DNA of 64,000 nt from Diphasiastrum complanatum (GCA_029204225.1 CM055109.1:26418178-26482177); one strand, 5' to 3'. Positions 35,166 to 50,710 are shown, counted from the stretch's first letter. The notes: generated from the sequence alone by a model not told the origin. Translations and numbers: made by a program.

Positions 35166-36088
35166 AAAAAATTTGCAAAATCTGCAAAACATTTACTTGT
35201 AAAAAATCCCTTATATATGGAGTTATTGTAAACAAGCAAACAGGTTTTTGAGAACTAACTTTCCAATAATTGGCAACATATATGACATACTTTCCTCATC
35301 ATTCAAATTTCATAGTTCTTTGTTACAAATGTTATGTATATTTCTAATATTGGGTTATTTAAAAGGTGGTGGTTCTTGAAAATATTGATGATACATAATG
35401 TTTGAATTTTAAAATAGCTAGAAACATGTTGCTATATGAGCAAGACAAAACTATTGTCAAAGCACAAAATTCTATTTCCTAAGCTCCATCATAAAAGAAT
35501 TTCAACAAAATTTGACATCATTGTTAAATATTTACATGCTTATTTGAATTATTTGCTTCATAGTTTTGACTATTGTGAAAACTATTCTTTGATTCATTGG
35601 GAGGCTAGTGCTTTACGGATTATTTTTTTTTATTGATATTATGGAGCTTCAAAAGGTACAATAAACCCACCCATCAAATCTCAACAAAGATTTGAGGACA
35701 TTGTTTTTTAAATAATTCCAAAATTAGTGTCAATTGGAAAATCAACGGACTTACAATCATGTATAGAGTATTTTTCTACGATAATTTTCAAGTACTTTAA
35801 TACTTAGACAAATGATAATCCTAGACAAACTTTCAGATTTGAATTTCAATAAGATATTGAATTGGTCTCAAATCAGTTACATATCAAACTTACTTGAGAA
35901 TTAAAATTTAATCTGATTCAAAAGATTTAAGTTATCGCTAGATAGATGTGCATCATATACATCTACTATTAACAATAATAATCTAATAGATACCATCAGA
36001 CCTCTTGTAAACATCATTGTCTACTATATTAGATATAAAACCAAGATATAGGAGAAATATAAAAATTCTTGAGAACCAGATCTTGGGA
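35166..36088. other. Spacer, nothing recognised
   Basis: AT-rich sequence without domain, repeat or splice signal that I could support. Confidence 0.5.
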
Positions 36089-36719
36089 GTATGTTTTAAC
36101 ACGAGTTGTTTTCAGCACATTTTTGTGCGCGTGCGCACAAAAGTGCGCATAAAACCCTTGGTCACTTGACGAGACATAACATGACATCAAATGATAAAAA
36201 TTTCAATCTTTCAATTGTATGTGAAACTAGACTTGAGTCTTCATTGTGTTATTGGAAGGCTTGAATTTTTCTCTCTCAATTGATGGCAATTTGCCCCCAA
36301 AAAACTTCAATTTTCAGCACTTCACATGGGTAACTTTCGATGCACGTATATATCTTTATAGGACTCCAAATTTAAATTTTGTTTTATAGACATGTTTCTA
36401 TGGTCATAAAGGATTTTTGAAAGTAGACAACCAAAAAAAGAGTTGTAAAAAGCACCTCCAAAAGACCTAAAACTTTCTAACACCTTTCAATAATTTTCAA
36501 TACTTTTTAGCGCTTGACATGGGTAATTTCAGATGCACATATCTATTTCTACATAACTCCAAATTGAAAAAAAAATTGAGAGACATATTTCTATGGTCAT
36601 ATAATATTTTTTAATGTAGAATGTGATTATCATAGTTCATGAGATACGATTTTTTGAATAAGTGCTTGAAATGCACACTTTTGTGCTCATTTTGTGACGA
36701 CTCTAGTGTTAAGCCATAC
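36089..36719. mobile_element. MITE candidate with terminal inverted repeats
   Basis: The left end GTATGTTTTAACACGAG and the reverse complement of the right end GTATGGCTTAACACTAGAG match with few differences, and similarity continues inward (GCACA...TTTTGTG). Inside is a 10-bp-arm palindrome TTTTGTGCGC-GT-GCGCACAAAA at 36122-36143. There is also a diverged duplication of about 190 bp sharing TTTCTATGGTCATA. No protein coding. Target duplication was not resolved. Confidence 0.6.
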
Positions 36720-39969
<3,250 letters not shown>

Positions 39970-41749
39970 AAACACTTTTTAGTCTAACCACTTCATAGGC
40001 TAGCATTTAAATGTCTAGGAGCCTCCGTAATTGTAGGTTTTGCCCATAGACGCTACTATTGTTAAATGTTGCAGAAAATAAAGAATGTGAAGAAACAGTT
40101 TCCAGATCTGAATGCAGAGCAATAGTATTTTAGAATCTTTCTGGAGGTGATTGTAGCAGCGAATTAGCTAAAGATTGCCCTGCGGCAACATTGATAAAAA
40201 AAATGATTGCTTATGGTAACCAACATGAGGCATGTGAAGGATTTTCTCTTCACAATATGCATGCACAAAGGATTTGAACTTTGATGAAGACGACAAAGAT
40301 CAAAACCCAATTCCCATTTACCCTGGACACACCCACACACTTCTCATTCAAAGTAGTTGTTGCTTTTACCTTTTGATGGTTTGCAGCTTTACCAAAGTTG
40401 ATGTGCTGCTTCGTGCCAACAATAACAACGACCTGCTGTTGCACTGCTCCTACAGCGTGATCTTGAAGAAGCCTCGCAGTTCCATCTTGTTCTCCTCGCT
40501 CTCGTCGCCTTCCTTTCCTCTCGGGAGAACGAGTATGCCTCCATCTTCGTGCTCTCACCATGCAAACGCGTGTTTTATCGACTCTCTACTTTGTATCACA
40601 TCACGCATTATCGAAGGATCCGGGCAGAATGGCTTTTGCCCGATAACGATTTTAAAAAAAAATTTAGGCAAGGCCCGGAGCAGTCGAGCCTAAATTCTTT
40701 TGGAAAGTCGAATCGGGCAGAATGGCCTTTGCCCGGCTCATTCCATTGCGTAATGGATATTTAAAAAAATTTCAGAAGCACATTACGAAGCATAATAGGC
40801 AGGCTTGACGTTGATTGACCAACACAAAATGTGCCACGTACGGAATCCGTACAAACGGGCACAGACAGGCAGAAAAAAAAAAAAGTAAAATCTGCGTTTG
40901 AAAAAAAAGGAAACATTTTCTGCTTTTTAATTTATTTGAAAATGGGCATAATGTGCAATAGGTATCCATTACTTCATCATAAAATTCTCTCTTGAGTGCT
41001 TTCAAAAATCAATAATGTGTGTGTCTACCCAAGCCTTACATGCCACCATTACTTAGAACATAATAATAGAATCATTAATATAATCTTGAAAATGGATTTC
41101 TTTATTCCTTCTAGGATTTACGCATTATGTACGAGATAATGGTTGTTTGTTGGCGGATTGCAAGGATATAATGACTCATCCTGTACTTGAGTCATGACGC
41201 ACAACTAACCATTTTCTAGTCCATGAGTGTTAATTCAACATTTTTGGGATTAGTTTCCAAGGTCATATTGCCAAGTCTTCGTTTTTTCATCTTTTCTTTG
41301 TAATTTGCAAGTACCTTCAAAGGCATAATCATGTTGTGACAACTAATACATGTGCTAGTTATTCTAATCAAATCTAGATTTAAGAAAAAAACTCAAGCTT
41401 TGGCATTACGTCTTGGAAGGCATAGGTCACTTGGACGTTGCGCCTTGGTGCGGCAGTGTCCTCGGGCTACCCCCTCAAACTGTCGCCTTCGAGGGCACAA
41501 GGCCCTTGGGGCAAGAACTTCCACCTCTCATAGGTTTTCTATCGGTAGAAAATTCACTCGTTTGAGTTACAAATTTCAAATTCATAGGTCTTATGTATGG
41601 AGAAATGGAGGTCGCTTGCTTGAGCCATCTTCAATGGCAAGATTATCCAATGAAAAAGTCACAAATTCATTCACTTATGTAAAGGACGAGTGATGTTATC
41701 CAAAATAGAAAATTTGCCTCAATTTTGTTCCAAGTGATGACCACCTAAG

Positions 41750-41752
<3 letters not shown>
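39970..41752 (-). repeat. Right arm of the inverted repeat, with a 731-bp insertion
   Basis: Matches the reverse complement of 26103-27140. Compared with the left arm, it is split by about 731 bp (40804-41534). The flanks TAGGCAGG and CATAGG|TTTTCTATCGG show the same trinucleotide AGG at both junctions, consistent with an insertion and 3-bp target duplication. The arm ends directly at the (CT)n(CA)n tract. Confidence 0.88.
40804..41534. mobile_element. 731-bp insertion inside the right inverted-repeat arm
   Basis: Absent from the left arm, which reads straight across the site. It is AT-rich on the left and has a GC-rich end (41440-41530). No terminal inverted repeats and no known domain were seen. 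The type is unknown; alternatively the left arm lost this segment. Confidence 0.5.

Positions 41753-41847
<95 letters not shown>
41753..41847. repeat. (CT)n(CA)n compound microsatellite
   Basis: About 53 bp of CT then 42 bp of CA. Mirrors the GA tract at the left inverted-repeat arm. Confidence 0.96.
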
Positions 41848-41848
<1 letters not shown>

Positions 41849-42719
41849 CTATGACTCCATGTGTGACAACCTTTATGATATGTTGTATGGACCATAGTTC
41901 ACGAAACTTTATGAACACTTTTATGGAGACCTTTCAACATCCTTATGACACTTTCATGGAGCCCTTCAAAATTCTATGACCTCAAGTCATAATGACTCTT
42001 TCACCCAAATTAATGCTCTTGATAAATACAAGGGCACACACCTCAAAGGAATCCTTTACTCTTGGATTTTAGTGCCTTCATTCAAATGTTGCAATTACTT
42101 TATAAGATTGGCTTGAATTTTTTTATGAGCATTGATCTAACCTTCCACACTTCTCATTAAACTAGTGTTGAAAATATGGTTTTGTCTTCCACCCGAGGTG
42201 AGGCTAGATGCATAAGACTCTTGTAACTTCTCCATAATGGTGTCAAAAGTTCCAACTTCAAATCCCTTGACATGTAAGAGCCCACAGGTTAAAAATAACT
42301 AGATTTGTCCACATTGCAAATAAATAGTGTAGATTATTAAATATTGTGCACATAATAATGCTAGTGCAAATTGATAACCTTTTTTTTTAGGCCTATGGTG
42401 TTAGACCTCTTTAAAATTCCAATGCTCGTATATTTTTACTAGAAGAAGTAGCTAAGAGTTCACAAATATGGAAACACCTACATTTTAAATTGGAGGTTTA
42501 GTTGTGCTTCATGACCAACTCCCTGACTAGAAGAAGTAGCTAAGAGTTCACAAATATAGAAACACCTACATTTTAAATTGAAGGTTTAGTTGTGCTTCAT
42601 GACCAACCCCCTGACTAGGGTTGGGATAATTTTATTCACAAAATGAATTTCATGTGTATAAAATCAATTCTTTAAGTGCTTCAAAAATGCATACTACATA
42701 TTCTATGAAAAAATATGCC
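41848..42719. repeat. Spacer with a recent 88-bp tandem duplication at 42439-42614
   Basis: CTAGAAGAAGTAGCTAAGAG begins at 42439 and again at 42527; the two 88-bp copies differ at about three positions. The rest of the spacer shows no gene. Confidence 0.85.
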
Positions 42720-43070
42720 ACTTTTTTCACATTGTCCTTGGGTATTTGTTGTGGGCCTCCACCCATTTGGTGAAGTACTTAGTGGTAACAACAATGTAGT
42801 GTTTTCTACTACTAGAGGTTGAGTGTATCAATCCCATGAAATTGATTTCTTTTTTTCTCGAATGAAAATAAAGTTGTTATTTCACTCATATGTTTTCAAT
42901 TGTTTGTCATAATAAGAAATTAGAATATATCACACTTCTTGCAATATTCATATGCACCTTCAAATGTTTATGGCCACTAGTAGATTATTTTTAGCACCTT
43001 TTGCACTATGAGCTGTGGTAAAAAATTACTTCCTCAAGCTTAATCATGGCATTCCTAAAAAATGAAAGGT
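42720..43070 (-). mobile_element. Gypsy integrase fragment
   Basis: Minus-strand text reads YEYCKKCDIF (zinc-binding Cys pair), then EINFMGLIH, KHYIVVTTKYFTKWVEAHNK. This is the conserved start of the Ty3/Gypsy integrase core (D-x-IG, Y-FTKWVEA), with stops in between. Truncated at both sides; no LTR. Confidence 0.75.
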
Positions 43071-43280
43071 GTTTTTCTTAAGTGTAACACATCATCTACA
43101 CACATAGTCTAAGCCCCTTGTATAAAGGGTTTTGTCTAATATGGTGAATTTCTATTATGGACAGGTTCCTTATCTTGGACTTGGTCTCAATTCTTCTACT
43201 AGATTCAATGTTGATAAAACAAACAATTGTAACTCATGCAATTGTTGCAACCGGGTTCTATATTAAGCTCACAATCCACA

Positions 43281-43718
43281 TCAAATGTTGCAAGATTGCC
43301 TACGACAGTTCCAAGAAATAAGACCATTGTTGAGGAAGAATGTAAATCCAGAAGTGGATTTGCGAGTGTCTACGTCTCCTGCCCAACTTGCATCTGTGTA
43401 CCCACTAAGTAAATTGAGTTTGTCATTGTCGACTGCTCCATAACAAATGCAAAAGTCCGTGGTAGCTTGAAGATATCTCATGACTCTGATAAAAGCCTTC
43501 CAATATGTTATACCAGGGTTAGTCATATATTGACTTAGGGAGCTAACTGCAAAAGCTATGTTTGGTCTGGTACAGATCATTGCATGCATAAGAGATCCTA
43601 TTATCGAATGATAAGGATATAACTCACACATCTGCTCCTTGTCTTGAATTGTTTGAGGACACTGGTCCTTTGACAATTTGAGACTTGGTTCCATTGGTGA
43701 GAGAGCTAACTTGCAATT
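43281..43718 (-). pseudogene. Copia element E RT end and RNase H start
   Basis: Contains NCKLALSPMEPSLKLSKDQC then YPYHSIIGSLMHAM, TRPNIAFAVSSLSQYM and RNase H start GYTDASWAGDVDTRKSTSG, ending after ISWNCRRQ. The expected STEAEY motif and everything downstream are missing at 43281. The matching part of element F reads SSMDPSLHLSKDQC and YPYQSIFGSLMYAM. Confidence 0.88.
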
Positions 43719-44435
43719 ATTAGAGAATATTTGGCCTTGGAAAGGGCCCTATAAGGATTGCCACGTAGGATGACAATTTTTTGGCAATGTAAAATACTAA
43801 AATAAAATCGTTTTATGCCTATAGTCTTGCCCACACAATCTTCGATGGTTTAGCTATTATGTGCATAGTGTAGTCTATGGCTGAAAAAAAAAATCATAAC
43901 TCTTGCACGACAGCTCGGATTGAGATGATTACAGTGCCATTAGAAAGCCCTCAACGAGAGCTTTTCAACAACATCCAAGATGACCCAGTTCCAAGCCACG
44001 GTGAAGAAGTTATGGTCAAACTGGTCAGCTATGCTTGAAATAGATATCGGATTGACCACCGACCAAAAATTTGACTGGCCATAACTTTCTCACCAAAGTT
44101 TGAAACTGGATCATCTTGGTCCTATTGAAAAGCTCTCGTTGAGGGCTTTCTAATGGCACTGTAATCGTCTCAATCCGAGCTGCCGTTCAAAAGTTACACT
44201 ATTTTTTTTTTTGCTGAGTTGCATACTATACTACAGATAAAATGGCTTATTTATGGGCTGTACTTGACACAAAATTACAATTCTTTTAAAAGAAAAGAAA
44301 ATCAATTTGAAGGAGCTACGTTACGTAGATTTCAAATTTGAGTATTTTGATTGGTCCATGTGGAAGAAACTTTTGAGGAAAAAAATAAAAAATATCTTTA
44401 TGAAAGGCCCCTTTTGTGCTCAAATTCTCTCTAAT
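43719..44435. mobile_element. Fold-back MITE inserted in the RT of element E
   Basis: About 717 bp with related ends: left ATTAGAGAATATTTGG and, on the other strand, right ATTAGAGAGAATTTGAG. Its centre is a large fold-back: 43895-44028 and 44070-44200 are reverse complements (for example CAGCTCGGATTGAGAYGATT and GCCCTCAACGAGAGCTTTTC) around a loop of about 40 bp. It separates NMLVR from NCKLALSP in the RT reading of element E. No coding capacity. Confidence 0.78.
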
Positions 44436-44895
44436 GTCACCAGATTCTATCTGACTAACATATTGTAGATGTACCTCTGCTAAGTAATGTAGATCAACTT
44501 TCGACATCTGTCTATGTGGATTTGAATACCAAGGCATAAATGAGCTTCGCCTAGGTCATTCATGTTGAATTCAGAAGATAGCATTGACTTGTCTTCTTTT
44601 ATCATATCGATATTATTGCTAAAGAGCAATGTGTCGTCCACATACAAAGTGATAATGAATAAAGACTATTGCACTATCTTGAAGTAAACATTCAAATCTG
44701 AAGAGCTAGGTGTGTAGCCGTGATCAATAAGAAAAATATTGATCCTCTGAAACCATGCTCGAGCAGATTGCTTCAAGCCATAAAGTGCCTTATGGAGTTT
44801 ACACACATGATTGTATTTACCCTCGATAATATAACCTTTGGGTTGCACCATGTAAATGTCTTCTTTAATAACTCCATTGAGATATGTTGTCTATA
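44436..44895 (-). pseudogene. Copia element E RT middle part
   Basis: Reads TTYLNGVIKEDIYMVQPKGY, LYGLKQSARAWFQRIN and LYVDDTLLFSNN, then CLGIQIHIDRCRKLIYIT, ending where the MITE starts. It joins in sequence logic to GSIDKRKA at 49270 on the other side of element D, with roughly 50 codons of conserved RT missing between them. Confidence 0.86.
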
Positions 44896-46417
44896 CAGTT
44901 AAATAACAATGATCGACTTATAGAGTGCTTTCTTATTTCGACGGCACCATGTGTGCTTAGTTCTAGAGTTATCGAGCCATCTTTCTTTTACGAGCCGTTT
45001 GAGTGCTTTTAAGCAACTTATCTTTGTACTTACTTATAAGTTTAAAAATACAGTTTGTGGAGAGCAATTCTGTTGTCTTGTCTTATTGCACTTGACGTTG
45101 TGCTGTGGTGATTGATCCGGTCGGATTTTTAAACTGTTTTCTTAACTTGTTATCAGAGCCCTTGGTGGCTACAATCACCGAACAAGAACAGAGAGTTGCA
45201 AATTCACGACGGTTTGTTGGCTAGGAAGCACAAAACCGAGTCTGTGGAGATTCGTGGAACGGCTCAAAATTGTAAAAAGGATTCAGAGACAGGGAATTGT
45301 CGGCTGAATCAGAAAGCAAGCAAAGATTGAAGCTGAAAATTCTTCTGGAGGGTTGCTTGGCATTTGTGATTGGTTTGAATACAATCAAACACTGTTTGAA
45401 GAGCGGTTTGGTGCAAAAGATTGTTTGTTGTTAAGCGACCTTAGAGGAATAGGTAGTTGCTCAAAGAAATTCTCAAACAGATCAGATAAAGTCCAAAGAA
45501 TAGTTGTTCTTCACTCAGCTAGGATTTTGAGCTAAACAATGGTGAATCTCTCCAGTTTCTAAACCTTGTTTGGATCTGTAACCATCAACAGAGAGGCGCC
45601 CAGCTAGTGTGACCTAGCTATTAAGCAGCCGTAGTGGGCCGTGGATCTAGAAGAGAATATGAAGGTGGCCATAGCTGAAACTGTGGCTAGAATCCATAGC
45701 CAAGAAATGAGGTGAAGGAGGAAGGAGGTGCCCGGGGCAACACCGCACGGCCAGTGCGAGCAGGAAGACATCGGCCGCAGGAGGCCAGCGAACGCAGGGA
45801 GGCGGTTTAATGTGCAATTTCGATGAGGTCCGTTGGATTGAATAGAAAATCAATCTATGGTAGAGATTGACCATGGAGAATCAACTATAGGCCGTCGGAT
45901 TGAAACTAATGGTGGAGATGGGCTTTGAAAGGCCCCTGAAGAACTGAAAGGCAAAATAGGCCTTCCTTTCATTAAGAATTTTCAATTTGAAATAAGAGTT
46001 GGGTCCTGACTTTTGTGAAGGGTGAAGTCTTTTCAAGGTGAAAAGACAGTTCATAACTCAAAGTGCCTTTATTTTCACCTCCTTTAGCCTATTTGGCCAA
46101 ACGAAAGGCTATAGCCTCCAAACGAAGGGACCCTAACTGTACCTGCGAGTACGGTATGCCAAAACAAAGTGATTTCCGCGGAGAAAGTGTTCAGAGCACG
46201 CCAAAAGTGATTTCACCATTCCACTAGGCACGTAGTTGGGAGTTGGTGACGGAAAGCATTTCGGAAAGCGACGCTAGTTTGGCTTTCAATTTGGCGAAAG
46301 AGCGGCGGGTGGCCTGGTAAGCCAAATATTGCAGGTCATTATTATTGATTTCTGACATCACGGTTGGCTTCGGCATACACTTTATAGCCTACAGGTAGAG
46401 TTTCAAGCAGTTTGGAG

Positions 46418-47420
46418 ATGGCAAACATCAATGAGACAATTTTGGGCGATGCAAGCAAACTTGATGGGGCTTCTAACTACAACATCTGGAAATTCAAAAT
46501 GAAGAGCATTTTGATGGAGAAAGAGTTGTGGGAGATCGTGGCAGGTATTGAAATCCGGCCAATAACCACTCCAGGTGACATGAGGGCCTTTGATAAAAAG
46601 GCGCAGAGAGCATTGTCCTTGATCAATCTTTCAATGAAAGACCATGTGATCACTCATATAAGTGATGCCACGACGTCTAGGGGAGCTTGGGAAGCTCTTA
46701 GAATGCAATTTCAAACTTGCAATCTAGCTCGGGCCATGTTCTTGAAGTCGAGATTGAACGTAGTAAGGATGGAAGAAAGTGAATTAGTGGGATCTTTCTT
46801 CACCAGGATAAAGGAGCTGAGAGATCAACTTGTGGCAATTGGAGAACCAATCAGGGATGTTGAATTGGTACATACCACAATGAGCGGTGTCTCGAAAGGG
46901 ATACAGATGTTTGTGAGCGGCATTACTTTGAGAGAGAGGTTGCCTACTTTTGAAGACTTCCACGGAATCATGTTGCAAGAAGAGCAGCGTCACGAAGTGG
47001 TGAAGTCAAGGCAAACCCCACAGGAGGATCAAGCCTTGCTTGCTAAAGGCAAGCAGAAAGGATGGAAAAGGATTCCTAAGAAATCCAAGGATGATGATGA
47101 TGAGGGAGAGTTGTCATCAAAGGGAAAAAGAAGACGAAAGACAAATGTTATTATTGCCATAAACCGGGTCATTGGGCACGCGAGTGTTAAGAGAAGAAAG
47201 CGGACATAAAGGCGGGAAAAGTGACTCAACTAGGAAACATTGCCGAAGATGATAGAGAAGATGACGAGACAAGTGTCTTCTCATTGGCATTGGCATCCCA
47301 AGTTGATGATGGTGTCAGATGGTTCATAGATTCAGGCGCCACAAGGCATATGATCGGGAAACGTGATTGGTTTGAAAAATTCTCACCAATCCATGATGGG
47401 GATAAGGTCACTCAGAGTGG
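46418..47420 (+). pseudogene. Copia element D gag and protease
   Basis: Start ATG 46418 (MANINETILGDASKLDG). Gag core has WKFKMKSILMEKELW, ISDATTSRGAWEALRMQF and VELVHTTMSGVSKGIQ. A frameshift near 47135 takes the zinc knuckle (CYYCHKPGHWARECK) out of frame. Downstream, the protease reads WFIDSGATRHMIGKRDWFEK near 47322-47380 with an intact DSG. Just after this, near 47420, the sequence jumps to RT, skipping integrase. Confidence 0.88.
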
Positions 47421-47429
47421 CAAAGGGCA

Positions 47430-49151
47430 ATGGAAGAGGAGATAGAATCCATCCACAGGCATGATACATGGGAGTTGGTTGATCTACCACTTGGAAAGAA
47501 ACCCATTGACAACAAATGGGTATTTAGAACAAGGTTTCATGCAGATGGGACGATAGCAAAGTATAAGGCATGCCTAGTAGTGAAGGGTTATGAGCAAAGC
47601 AAAGGAATTGACTATGAAGAGACATTTGCTCCAGTGGCTAAGTGGACTACACTACGTCTTATCATTGCCTTAGCATCTCATTTTGGGTGGAAGATCCATC
47701 AAATGGATGTGAAGTCCGCATGTTTGAATGGTGACTTAGAGGAAGAAGTTTACATGGTCCAACCACAAGGCTTCATGGCAAAAGAGCAAGAACATAAGGT
47801 ATGTAAACTACACAAAGCACTTTATGGCCTTAAGCAAGCGCCACGCGCATGGCATGGACGCATTGACAGTTACTTTCTCTCTCATGGGTTTGTAAGAACA
47901 AATTCAGATCCAAACCTTTATGTTCTTATAAATGATGACAGCATTGCCTTGATTGTACTTTATGTTGATGATACACAAGCAATGATGAGAATCTCACCCG
48001 TTCTATCAAAGCCAACTTATGCAAGCAGTTTGAGATGACAGATTTAGATCTTATGCACTATTGCTTGGGTGTCGAAGTATGGCAAACTGGCAGTGATATC
48101 AGGTTATGTCAAAACAAGTATGTGGGCGAGATATTGGAGAGATTTCACATGACAGAGTGCAAACCTTCCATCACCCCTTGTGAAGCTGGTAAGAAATTAT
48201 CTCGCATTGATGATAGTGCACATGTTGACGCTACTCTATTTCGTCAGCTAGTTGGGAGTTTGATAAACACGTCCTGATATCTGCTATGTTGTAAGTTTAA
48301 TTAGCCAATTCATGTCATCACCCACTATGGACCATTGGAAAGCTGCAAAAAGGACTTTGAGGTATGTGAAAGGTACACCTAACCTTGGTCTAATCTACAA
48401 AAGACAAAGTGTGTTACCTAAGTTGCAAGGTTATGTTGACGCTAATTGGGCAAGAAGTATAGATGATAGAAAGTCGACAACTAGTTATGCCTTCAATTCT
48501 GGTAGCGGTCATTTTTCATGGTCTAGCAAGAAGCAAGATACTATTTCTCTTTCTTCTACAGAAGCCGAATATAAAGCGTTGAGTTCTGCTACCCAGAAAG
48601 CTGTTTGACTACGTAAGTTGTTATGTGAAATTGGCAGAACCACAAAGTCATCACCAGATTACAGTCTGGCCGAAGAGAACCGTTAAAAACATTGTTTATG
48701 GAGAAGCACGACTCAAACCGCAAACCGCAAACTGCAAGGGAGTCGTTAAAACCCGTAGGTTACCATCTACGAGCACTTGCAAAATCCTGTCAACCACCAC
48801 AAGTGACTTTCTTACGACCTCCTACAAATGACCAGAGTCAACTCTCCTCAACAGTTTTTAAATGTAAGCAACCTACTTACTATTATCAACGAAGTCGACC
48901 AGGTAAATCGTACTGTTATTTTCTGTGACAGTCAAAGTGAAATACAATTGGCTAAAAATCCTATCTTTCACGCAAGGACAAAACATATTGAGGTGAAATA
49001 TCACTTTGTGCGTGAGAAGTTACAATCTGAAGATATAAGTATTGTACATTGTTCTACGTTATTACAAGTTGCTGATATATTTACGAAAGCTCTAAGTAAA
49101 GAAAAGTTTGAGACTTTTAGAGCCAAACTTGGCTTAGATCTGGTTATATAA
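47430..49151 (+). pseudogene. Copia element D RT and RNase H
   Basis: RT motifs present: DNKWVFRTRFHADGTIAKYK, YEETFAPVAKWTTLRLI, KIHQMDVKSACLNGDLEEEV, YGLKQAPRAWHGRI and LYVDDTQA, with frameshifts near 47990 and 48270. RNase H reads GYVDANWARSIDDRKS and ISLSSTEAEYKALSSATQ, then a stop at 48606. After about 255 bp of unrelated sequence (roughly 48640-48893) RNase H resumes with IFCDSQSEIQLAKNPIFHAR and VADIFTKALSKE, ending at TAA 49149. All integrase is missing. Confidence 0.88.
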
Positions 49152-49269
49152 AAAGCCTTTACTTGTAATACTATCATGGAGGTATGTTCCATGAATAGAG
49201 TAAACTCTAAAATAAAGAGAGACGTTGATCATTGAGGGAGAGAGTTAAAATAGCAATGATCGACTTATA

Positions 49270-50710
49270 CAATGCTGCTTTTCGTTTATCGATGCTTCCG
49301 TCTGCTTTGTACTTGACTTTGAAAATCCATTTGTAATCAACTATGTTTCTGCTAGCAAATAATAATTCAACAATTGTTTATGTCTGGTTCTTGATAAGAG
49401 ATGAATACTCTTTATCCATAGCTTCTTTCCAGAGATCAGATTCTGGCTGATTGAGTGCCTCTTCAATAGTCGTCGGCTCGTAAACGAGGTAGGCTGCAGA
49501 CTCATCAATATACCTAATAGGTGGTCTGCTAGTTCTTGATGATCTTATGAGGAATAGAGGAAGTTGGTCGTTGCTGAACTGCAACATCATCATCTTCGAA
49601 TTCGTCATTGATATGTTGTTCGTCGAGAGTAGATGAGCTTGGACCTTCAATGGGAATAGTCGACTACAGAACTAGGAAGTTCAATGTGTTAGGAGAATCT
49701 AACAGGTCGACTACGTGGGCACTGCCTTTTCCTTTGAGGTTGATAAACTGATCTTCTACTATCGTCACCAAAATGAATATTTTTTTTTGTGCTGTAAGGC
49801 ATATAGGATTCAAAAATCTCACGATGATTGGTCATATATTGAGTAGCTCCAGAATTCAGAAACCACGAATCATCCAAATTCGCGTATTTGTCTTTGACCA
49901 TAACAACACCTTTGTCCATTTTGACTTCAGGAGATAATGTAATTGTATTTGTTTGTTGATCAGGTTGCTTGGCTGCATTTGCTTTGAGAATTCGGCGGAT
50001 CTCATGCTTATTGCGCTTACAATACCTGCAAAACATCTTCTTCTTCGACAAATTTGGATTCAATGATTGTTCTTGACTTTGAATATGTTTCTGATTTGAC
50101 GTAGACTACTTGGAGCTTTTCTACTTCTGTCGTTTCGAGCCCTTGTTGACATATAGACATGAGACGAAGAGGTAGACAAAGTTTCTTGACTTCTTCGATT
50201 ATCTTCTTGCAGCAACATAGTGATAACTCTGGTGAGTGTGTCGTGATGATCATCACCCAGTTCTCATATGTGGAGGGCAGACTTGAAAGCAATGTCATGA
50301 TTGTGTCTTGATCGTCTATGACTGATAAACTGGTTAATATGATTATAGAGAGAATCATTATTCAACATCTTGAGTGTGAAGAATTTCCTTCGAAGATGTA
50401 ACTTGGTAGTTACATCTCTCACATCATATAGTGAGCTCAAGATGTCCCAAACTTCTTTCGAAGTTTTAGCTTCAACTATGTGGCCAATTTGAGTATCTAA
50501 TATATTGAGGATAGTAAGTGCAAAAGCTTTACCATCCTTCAACTTCCATTTCCAGTCGTTGTGTCATCTTCAGGCTTCACTTCAATACATGTAACAACAT
50601 CCCACAACTCATTGGCAATTAGCAAGTTCTTCATCTTAAATTTTCATAAATAATAACTGGATCCATTCACCTTGTCTACGATAAGACCGACTTTACTTTG
50701 AGAATCCATC
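49270..50710 (-). pseudogene. Copia element E gag, protease remnant and RT start
   Basis: ATG 50710 starts MDSQSKVGLIVDKVNGSS. Gag text KDGKAFALTILNILDTQIGH and KEVWDILSSLYDVRD parallels element F. A degenerate zinc knuckle CRYCKRNKHEIRRI and protease WFLNSGATQYMTNHREIF (catalytic Asp changed to Asn) follow near 50035 and 49865. Integrase is absent; the frame passes to RPPIRYIDESAAY and WKEAMDKEYSSLIKNQ, the RT leader. It is broken after GSIDKRKA by element D. Confidence 0.85.

Larger units (their letters stand above)
44896..49260 (+). mobile_element. Copia element D nested in element E
   Basis: A plus-strand Copia lies inside minus-strand Copia E. Partial 5' LTR (about 44896-45146), PBS variant TGTTATCAGAGC (45147-45158), 1.2-kb leader, gag, protease, RT, RNase H, PPT-like ATCATGGAGG, then a partial 3' LTR starting TGTTCC near 49187. 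Both ends share GTTAAA..CAATGATCGACTTATA (44894 and 49242), probably the overlap of two truncated LTRs. The entire integrase gene is deleted. Same family as element B by gag and leader. Confidence 0.8.

Noticed and set aside
40250-40561. Basic peptide in the right inverted-repeat arm as a DNA-binding protein
   Set aside because: The Arg-rich start comes from GC-richer purine sequence, is not conserved as protein in the left arm, and has no recognisable motif.
44316-44537. 73-codon minus-strand frame resembling an RNase H tail
   Set aside because: Another minus frame over 44436-44537 reads clear RT (CLGIQIHIDRCRKLIYIT); this frame is a shadow extending into the MITE.
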